Of a stretch of DNA of 11,858 nucleotides, positions 6,804 through 11,858 are shown in pieces; within the stretch, counting starts at the first letter, position 1; each line of letters starts with the position of its first letter. The stretch comes from Porcincola sp945869225 (GTDB lineage: Bacteria > Bacillota > Clostridia > Lachnospirales > Lachnospiraceae). Below the pieces are notes generated by a model. That model was not told the DNA's origin, did not search any database, and was given only the letters and a program-made list of their open reading frames with translations. The stretch lies in contig NZ_JBQKGW010000031.1 in the NCBI RefSeq assembly GCF_052118625.1, positions 1 through 11,858 of the forward strand, written 5' to 3'. A program made the translations under genes and the position numbers.

Positions 6804-8342
6804 TTTTGCCTCCCCTCCCTGATTGTGGATCAATAACCTTTGTCTGACTGCTGCACAGGCCGCTCGCAGAATGGATTCATGGTATATATCAAATCTCATT
6901 GGCTCCGACGCCTGTGTCACAAGCGCCCGGACAATATGTTCTGGAAGTGGCTGGCCATTTAATATATGCGCTGCAATATCCTGAACGGTTTCTTTAAATA
7001 GTTTCCTGTCAACATCAAGATAACTTTGCCTGTTTTTTTCTCTTTCTGTTCCAAGTGCGCATCTTGCAAGCATAAAAATTGATGGCGATAATACAGTACA
7101 ATTCTGTCTGCTTCCAAAATACCAGGAACATGTTTCATACCAGTCATCAAGGCGTTCAAAAAATTCTCTGACAAGCATTTTCTGATAATACACCATAGTA
7201 AACCGACCAGAAGTTGCTGCATCAAATGCAGCCACAGTGAGCCCTGTTTCCATCTGTGATGACTTTGTCCCGTAGTAGATTGCTTTTTTTAGATGATCTC
7301 TTCCGCTTACAAATTCATTGCCAGACTGACTTCCTTTAAAAAGTTCCATCCCTGCATCATAGACTTCGGAAGTTTTAAACGAAGGATCCCAGCAGATCAT
7401 GTATCGGGGGCAATCATCGTTGCCACCGGGCGAAAAATCACCGGCAGATATTTTAATCGACTGCGTTCCGATGAGCCACCGAAGAGTGTTATGAACTTTC
7501 TGAGATGTATCGTACCCAATCTGAAGCCGCTGAGATTCATCTGTAAATCTCTCACCGGTGAAGTTCATCAATGCATTTTCAGATGTCGATACCGAAATCA
7601 GTTTTGCGTTTGCCGCTCCGGGAAGTACTTTCTTAGGATGAAAAGTCGGAACATCTTCAACTCTGCCGGTTATGCCATCCAATTCCTTATGTCCGTACCT
7701 GTCCCTGAGGTTTGTATAATAGGCAGTCCAGGAATCGAGCAGAGTCACGTCTTCCCATGTATTGCGGCTTCCCCCATCTGCTGTCAGGACACAAAAACGA
7801 ATCGGTATGGCCATACTGGTTTTCTGATATTTTTGATCCTTGTCTGTGCTTTCGGTTCCTCCTAATACACCATTCTGGTTTGCCTTCAGGACATCTGCCT
7901 CGATCAGATCCTCAATAACATCATTTTCCTCAATATATTTCAAAATAGCCCTTGCTTTAGGATGCGAGTATTCCGATTGGCACCAGTCTTCCAGTTGCTT
8001 TTTATATGCCGTATAAGAGACATTCTCTCCACTCTTATCGACCACGGAAGGACAATGCTTCGCTATATCCTTGGTAATAAACATCAGCTTGTCATTGACA
8101 GCCTGCGGTCTTGTTTTTGCGGCTCCACTTGTCCTGGACTGTGACTCTTCCGTGATCGCAAGCAGTGTCTTCTCGTCACCCTTGTTTACCTTAACCGCAC
8201 TGGCGAATTTGCCTTCCTCCGTTATTGTTATCTGGATCCCGGCTTTCCCGTACTCATGGGCAACCGGTACTATTTTCTCTTTAAAAGCATCGCTGTCTTT
8301 TTCTTCCTCATATGTATTTAGCAAATCATTAAACAGAGGCAT
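6369..8342 (-). CDS. cas8c: Cascade large subunit Cas8c (Csd1)
   Basis: Cas8c is the large subunit of type I-C Cascade. It recognises the PAM on target DNA, helps open the R-loop and recruits Cas3. The 657-residue product starts MPLFNDLLNTYEE and ends in a charged tail of about 26 residues. Recognised family features are the N-terminal ...LNTYEE...IQITITEEGKF region, a central WYFGSRQNCTVLSPSIF stretch, RSYLFGRILAVEDAIEQ in the C-terminal helical part, and DPQYLLGFYLQRRELK (about residues 621-636). The start chosen is the second ATG (8340-8342). AAGGAGG (8349-8355) lies 6 nt before it but directly abuts the earlier ATG at 8348. The gene overlaps the end of cas5c by 14 nt and holds the internal cas11c start. 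Family divergence is high, so I rely on these motifs plus context. Confidence 0.95.
   Translation of the reverse strand: MPLFNDLLNTYEEEKDSDAFKEKIVPVAHEYGKAGIQITITEEGKFASAVKVNKGDEKTLLAITEESQSRTSGAAKTRPQAVNDKLMFITKDIAKHCPSVVDKSGENVSYTAYKKQLEDWCQSEYSHPKARAILKYIEENDVIEDLIEADVLKANQNGVLGGTESTDKDQKYQKTSMAIPIRFCVLTADGGSRNTWEDVTLLDSWTAYYTNLRDRYGHKELDGITGRVEDVPTFHPKKVLPGAANAKLISVSTSENALMNFTGERFTDESQRLQIGYDTSQKVHNTLRWLIGTQSIKISAGDFSPGGNDDCPRYMICWDPSFKTSEVYDAGMELFKGSQSGNEFVSGRDHLKKAIYYGTKSSQMETGLTVAAFDAATSGRFTMVYYQKMLVREFFERLDDWYETCSWYFGSRQNCTVLSPSIFMLARCALGTEREKNRQSYLDVDRKLFKETVQDIAAHILNGQPLPEHIVRALVTQASEPMRFDIYHESILRAACAAVRQRLLIHNQGGEAKMELNMESTDRSYLFGRILAVEDAIEQTVLDRKKNGSDSNRETNARRLWNAYVNHPMTTWQELKNLLLPYEAQLPAGSRVFYQKTLEEIVSRFEDADMSSLARSNRALDPQYLLGFYLQRRELKLGRKKEKTAGSEHENKTTTDN
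6804..6820 (-). promoter_or_regulatory. Strong internal ribosome binding site for cas11c
   Basis: The minus strand reads AGGGAGGGGAGG, then CAAAA, then the ATG of cas11c. Inside cas8c this codes for part of NQGGEAK. It is a near-ideal Shine-Dalgarno at ideal spacing, placed exactly where a I-C small subunit should begin. A second in-frame ATG (6789-6791) lies 4 codons further on and is too far from it to be favoured. Confidence 0.85.
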
Positions 8343-9072
8343 TCGCATCCTCCTTCTCTTTTTGGAATTTCTTAGCTATTCCCTTGCGAATCAGCTTGTG
8401 TAGACATTCCTCCGGACGTTTGAAAGTGATAATCCCGTTTTCCATTGTCACATCGCTGATATCGAGTAGCAGATTGGTTCTTGATTCATCAGAGTAGCCT
8501 TCATCCGGATAGCTGATCCCATGATACATATAGCCATATCGGATTGTGCCAGTCTCGTCAAAGGCACCTTTCCCTTCTCCAAACTTACAGGACTTCACAT
8601 CCGCAATGCACTCGTGTTTACCCAGAAAAACATCCCTTCGTCCTCCTCGAATCAACGATTTTGCGAAGATTCCATAATGTTTTTTCTGATCTCTATCCCA
8701 TTCGTACTCAGGTCGATTCATATTCCATTCGAAATGCGCCTTCACCTGATACCTGACATCCATAAGATAGGTGTAGTAGGCAAGATCATTTCCGCCGTTC
8801 AGTTTCGGCAGCTTTACACCCCTTGTCTCCATCTTGATTGCATTCATCACCCTTACCTTATCAACGATCCACTCAAACGTGGGTTTCCAGTAGATGCTTT
8901 TCAGCACACCTTTGATCGCCTCATAGGTTGGAATTTCGTAGGTAGATTTCTCTCCGCCTGCAGACACGATAGGATCCGCAAAAAGTGCCATCCGGGCGGA
9001 AACTTCAAATTCCACACTGTTTTTCTCAGCATACTGTTTCCCCAGTTGTATTTCTTCTGCTTTTATTCCCAT
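8329..9072 (-). CDS. cas5c: Cas5c, crRNA-processing endoribonuclease and Cascade subunit
   Basis: In type I-C, which lacks Cas6, Cas5c (Cas5d) both cuts the repeat RNA and caps the crRNA 5' handle in Cascade. The 247-residue protein has the family core from VEFEVSARMALFADP, then GGEKSTYEIPTYEAIKGVLKSIYWKPT, GNDLAYYTYLMDV, HFEWN, DRDQKKHYGIF and RGGRRDVFLG. By comparison with characterised Cas5d, the catalytic set is Y50 (PTYEAIKG) plus K131 and H132 (KKHYG), all present. The ATG at 9070-9072 is taken as start. A GTG two codons upstream (9076-9078) has AAGG closer to ideal spacing and would add two residues. About 20 residues precede the conserved core. The gene follows cas3 by 21 nt and overlaps cas8c by 14 nt. 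Confidence 0.96.
   Translation of the reverse strand: MGIKAEEIQLGKQYAEKNSVEFEVSARMALFADPIVSAGGEKSTYEIPTYEAIKGVLKSIYWKPTFEWIVDKVRVMNAIKMETRGVKLPKLNGGNDLAYYTYLMDVRYQVKAHFEWNMNRPEYEWDRDQKKHYGIFAKSLIRGGRRDVFLGKHECIADVKSCKFGEGKGAFDETGTIRYGYMYHGISYPDEGYSDESRTNLLLDISDVTMENGIITFKRPEECLHKLIRKGIAKKFQKEKEDANASV
8343..8355 (-). promoter_or_regulatory. Ribosome binding site that decides the cas8c start
   Basis: AAGGAGG at 8349-8355 is a full Shine-Dalgarno. The ATG at 8346-8348 touches it with no spacer, whereas the in-frame ATG at 8340-8342 is 6 nt away, so the latter is the likely start. The site lies within the last codons of cas5c. Confidence 0.75.
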
Positions 9073-9093
9073 CCTCACTCACCTTCTTCCCTA

Positions 9094-11607
9094 TTACAAC
9101 ATCATGTCCTCTGCTTTATATTCCGTCTGATCATCCAAGCCAAAAAGATCGCTGTAAGCCCTCTCTCCGACAGCCAGCACATGGTCATCCATCAGATGTT
9201 CCAGCAGTCCTTTCTCCTCCAATTTTTTCTTCTGCCACTCATATATTTTAACGGAATATTCTGAGGCCTCCTTGATGGATTTATGAATTTCATCAAATTC
9301 ATATGGCATACAGTTCCGAAGGAAATAAATGATATCTTTTCCCTTTCCATACGGTACTAACACATCCTCTGTAGCATCCTCAAAGACCCGGAATTCCCGC
9401 CCCATCGTTTCGAACGGCTGCCGCAAAACATATTGTCTCGATTTCTGACTGATATAGATTGGTTTGAGATCCCCCGCTAGCAGTCTCGCATAGGTGTGAA
9501 GATCTCCTTCAAGCGGATATTCCGTAATACGGCTGCTGCGGGAGGCTTCATACATATTCAGATAAAAATCTCTTACGAATTCTGGAGAATCAACTGCCAT
9601 TCCTGAATCACGGTACAGCGTTTCTGTCATTGCCTCCTGTGCGCTCTGAATATCCGGCAATCCCTTCAAATTTTCACCCCTAAGTTTCACGATAAAGAAA
9701 TTTCCGTTACCGTATTCATTGCTTCGATTGCATCTTCCTGCTGATTGGACGATGTTGTCATCTCCAGCCAGTACACGTAATACTGTGTGAAAAGAGAAAT
9801 CTACGCCTGCCTCAACAAGCTGTGTGGAAATCAGGATCAGTCTTCTGCCATTATCCTCGGTTGTAGCTCCGCTGAACCGTTTCTGTATTCTTCTCAGGAG
9901 ACTGAATACTGTCTCGAGCACCTTTTTCCTATGTGCCTTGCACATAGATGCAGAAAGATGAACAACATCTGTTTCACTGTCAGCATCTTCACGGATCTTT
10001 TCAAATAACTGTTTTGCCTCCCGTTTTGTATTGCAAATAACCAGAACGGACTGATCCTGTGATGCCCGATTCAGGCAAAAACCGGCTATGTCTTCGATTG
10101 TCGACCCATATTTTGAGATTCTATTCTCGATTCTACACCGTTTGAAAACACCCAGTTCAGATTCTGTCAATCTGACCATCTCCTCACTGCTTACATTGAT
10201 CGGAAAGTTCAATCCCTCCAATGCCGGCTGTGTTGCGGACGAAAGGATGATGGTTGACCCGCAGAAACCAGCGAGAAAATTCATGGCAATATTGAAGATC
10301 TGAAGGGTCTTACGTGGCAGAGACTGCACTTCATCGAACACAATGACTGAATCACAAAGCGCTCTCATTCTTGCAACGGATTGCGTCTTATCGGAAAAAA
10401 GGATCTCGAGCAGTTGGACCATCGTTGTAATAATGACAGGTGCCGACCAGCGGTCCCGCATTACATCGTACTGATCCGCCTCATCGCGGGACTTCCCCTC
10501 CATCACCACATCGGAATGATGTTCAAGAATGGTTTCCTTCCTTGGAAGAGAATCCCGAATCACTTTCGCATTCTGATCGATAATCGTGAGAAGAGGCGCC
10601 ACGAAAATAATCTTCTTTTTATGATATTTCAATGCATGCGCCAGCGCATATCGAAGAACTGCGAGGGTCTTTCCACCACCGGTTGGGACATTCAGCCTGT
10701 ATATGCCCGGCTCCTTCTCTGCAAATACCCTGCATTGATCCGAGATAAGCTGCCGCACATGGTTGATCGACGATTCATGATCAAACCCTGCGATCTTATT
10801 TTCCAAAAACCTGAGATCTACATCCCACAAACCCGTGATATCCCCAAATGTCTTTTGTGATATAAATTCCGCTGTATCCCTTCGGTCTGCGTACATAATC
10901 GCGGAAGACACCATGCGTACGAGCACTGAAGTTATCGCCATCTGGTACCCTCCCGATAAATTATTCAAGATCCGGTTATCATGGATTCCCGCAGACAGAT
11001 CTCTCAGATGTCGCTGAAGCTTATTGAAATATGCATCAACTTCGTCAACGGCACTTCTGAATAAAAAATCAATTTCCTCCGGATCTGAAATTTCATACTC
11101 AAACGAATATTTTGCCTGCGCATATTCGATCTGATCACGATTTGCCTCAAGCCTGTGAAGAAACCCATTTCTTCCGTCATAACTCACGCAGTCAAAAAGT
11201 CCATGGTGTGCCCCGACTGCATAAGCGATCATTTCAGAAGTAAGTTTCGACATCTCCATTTTTCTTCTGTCTGCTCCGCCGCACAGGCTTTCTTTATGAA
11301 CAGTGTTTCCATTTTCCAAAGCGACACCGCCATGATATCTTTCCAGAATATAAATACAGCCTGCGAATGTGTGGTTTACACTTCCTCTTTGAACCTTCTT
11401 CCCTTCCGCAGCATTTCGGATATAATTCTGGAATTTCTGTGTTCCTTTTCCGTCATGAAGGATGCCTGCAAGCATGCCAAGCGATGGGAATCCCACACTT
11501 TCGAGCGCCTCGGCAGTGTATTCTCCCACCCTTCTGTTATGATCCCGCAGACTCTGACTTCGTTCTTCATGTGTCTCCTCATTAATATACAGATGTGCTA
11601 GATTCAT
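9094..11607 (-). CDS. cas3: CRISPR-associated helicase-nuclease Cas3 (HD domain fused)
   Basis: Cas3 is recruited by target-bound Cascade, nicks the displaced strand and degrades DNA while translocating 3' to 5'. The 837-residue protein has an N-terminal HD nuclease: H23, H51-D52 (GILHDGKG), H79 (VNHTFAG), H134-H135 (GAHHGLFD) and D241 (MYADRRDT). It is followed by a superfamily 2 helicase with Walker A PTGGGKT (308-314), DEVQ (425-428), SAT (457-459), STQLVEAGVDFSF (594-606) and QSAGRCNRSNE (621-631). All key residues are present, so it should be active. Length is normal for a one-piece I-C Cas3. The ATG has AGGGAAG 6 nt upstream. It is the first gene of the operon, with the AT-rich promoter region before it. 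Confidence 0.97.
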   Translation of the reverse strand: MNLAHLYINEETHEERSQSLRDHNRRVGEYTAEALESVGFPSLGMLAGILHDGKGTQKFQNYIRNAAEGKKVQRGSVNHTFAGCIYILERYHGGVALENGNTVHKESLCGGADRRKMEMSKLTSEMIAYAVGAHHGLFDCVSYDGRNGFLHRLEANRDQIEYAQAKYSFEYEISDPEEIDFLFRSAVDEVDAYFNKLQRHLRDLSAGIHDNRILNNLSGGYQMAITSVLVRMVSSAIMYADRRDTAEFISQKTFGDITGLWDVDLRFLENKIAGFDHESSINHVRQLISDQCRVFAEKEPGIYRLNVPTGGGKTLAVLRYALAHALKYHKKKIIFVAPLLTIIDQNAKVIRDSLPRKETILEHHSDVVMEGKSRDEADQYDVMRDRWSAPVIITTMVQLLEILFSDKTQSVARMRALCDSVIVFDEVQSLPRKTLQIFNIAMNFLAGFCGSTIILSSATQPALEGLNFPINVSSEEMVRLTESELGVFKRCRIENRISKYGSTIEDIAGFCLNRASQDQSVLVICNTKREAKQLFEKIREDADSETDVVHLSASMCKAHRKKVLETVFSLLRRIQKRFSGATTEDNGRRLILISTQLVEAGVDFSFHTVLRVLAGDDNIVQSAGRCNRSNEYGNGNFFIVKLRGENLKGLPDIQSAQEAMTETLYRDSGMAVDSPEFVRDFYLNMYEASRSSRITEYPLEGDLHTYARLLAGDLKPIYISQKSRQYVLRQPFETMGREFRVFEDATEDVLVPYGKGKDIIYFLRNCMPYEFDEIHKSIKEASEYSVKIYEWQKKKLEEKGLLEHLMDDHVLAVGERAYSDLFGLDDQTEYKAEDMML

Positions 11608-11666
11608 TCGAAGCTTCCCTTCCTCGACAAGACTTCCAACAAGTGTATTCCATTACCTTAACAGGT

Positions 11667-11681
11667 AGACATCTGATACAA
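11667..11681. promoter_or_regulatory. 15-bp element shared with the CRISPR leader
   Basis: AGACATCTGATACAA here matches AGATATCTGATATAA at 3313-3327 in the leader at 13 of 15 positions, both differences being transitions, and in the same orientation. Here it sits just after the candidate -10, over the likely start site. It could be a binding site for a common regulator, or chance in AT-rich DNA. Confidence 0.3.
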
Positions 11682-11683
11682 TC

Positions 11684-11712
11684 ATAATACTTTTTCTGAA
11701 TATTAATGACAT
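11684..11712 (-). promoter_or_regulatory. Candidate promoter of the cas operon
   Basis: On the minus strand ATGTCA (11707-11712, 4 of 6 to TTGACA) lies 17 nt before TATTAT (11684-11689, 5 of 6 to TATAAT). Transcription would start near 11677, about 70 nt before the cas3 ATG. Found by eye in an AT-rich stretch where chance matches are common. Confidence 0.35.
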
Positions 11713-11858
11713 CTTTTTAAAATTATTAATTGTATCTGCTTTTATATTTAGTGTCTGCTCAACAAAGCCTCTCCCAAAATCACGAACAACTTTGGATACC
11801 CGCGGAGAGAGGTTACGCTGCTTCGAATTCGATGAAATGGATGGAATCTGATCCGCTT

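Larger units (their letters stand above)
11608..11858. other. Upstream region of the cas operon
   Basis: About 250 bp before cas3. The part from roughly 11655 to 11765 is strongly AT-rich and looks intergenic. The outer part (11766-11858) is more GC-balanced and may touch a neighbouring gene, but only short open stretches are visible and none is recognisable. It should hold the promoter of the cas operon. Confidence 0.6.

Noticed and set aside
7293..7865. Plus-strand frame of 190 codons within cas8c, and similar ones within cas5c and cas3
   Set aside because: They are antisense to well-recognised cas genes, lack family features and ribosome binding sites, and arise from codon composition.
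3415..11607. An accessory defence gene, anti-CRISPR or regulator hidden among the cas genes
   Set aside because: All coding space is filled by the seven canonical I-C genes plus the internal cas11c; no gap is longer than 68 nt.
11653..11858. Minus-strand frame open from the window edge to a stop at 11653 (about 67 codons), possible 3' end of an upstream gene
   Set aside because: Much of it lies in strongly AT-rich DNA with an intergenic look, overlaps the candidate cas promoter, and the peptide is not recognisable. An alternative frame ending at 11813 is just as plausible. Sequence beyond the edge is needed.
11832..11858. Plus-strand ATG at 11832 as the start of a divergent gene
   Set aside because: Only nine codons are visible and there is no ribosome binding site at proper spacing.

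Overview
The window is a complete type I-C (Dvulg-type) CRISPR-Cas locus encoded almost entirely on the minus strand, with part of the flank on each side. The coding DNA is of moderate GC, and most genes carry strong purine-rich Shine-Dalgarno sequences (AAGGAG, AAGGAGG). I read this as a Gram-positive Bacillota/Clostridia-like bacterium. That is an inference from composition and protein flavour; no taxonomic marker gene is present.

Layout in transcription order (right to left): a short AT-rich upstream region with a candidate promoter (about 11608-11858), cas3, cas5c, cas8c with an internal cas11c start, cas7, cas4, cas1, cas2, a leader of about 160 bp, then a long array (3254 down to 143). 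A short flank with no recognisable gene follows (1-142). Gene joints are tight: overlaps of 14, 14 and 4 nt at cas5c/cas8c, cas7/cas4 and cas4/cas1, and gaps of 21, 42 and 68 nt elsewhere. This suggests one polycistronic mRNA.

The array has 47 repeats of 33 nt and 46 spacers of 33-36 nt. Forty-two repeats are identical. One internal repeat has a single substitution, and the four leader-distal repeats are decayed, which fits a leader on the cas2 side and growth from there. Each repeat in transcript sense folds into a perfect 8-bp stem with a 4-nt loop. Cutting at the stem base would leave an 11-nt 5' handle, as expected for Cas5c processing.

The parts form a full system. Cas4-Cas1-Cas2 select, trim and integrate spacers. 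Cas5c processes the array transcript. Cas5c, Cas8c, Cas7 and Cas11c build Cascade on the crRNA. Cas3, with intact HD and helicase motifs, degrades the target. No gene is visibly broken, so the locus looks functional.

Points that go beyond a routine annotation: a very strong internal ribosome binding site for cas11c; a two-spacer block present twice in the array, 19 units apart; an apparent inversion of the hairpin loop in the three oldest repeats; a nested inverted repeat straight after the cas2 stop; and a 15-bp element shared (13/15) between the leader and the cas operon upstream region.
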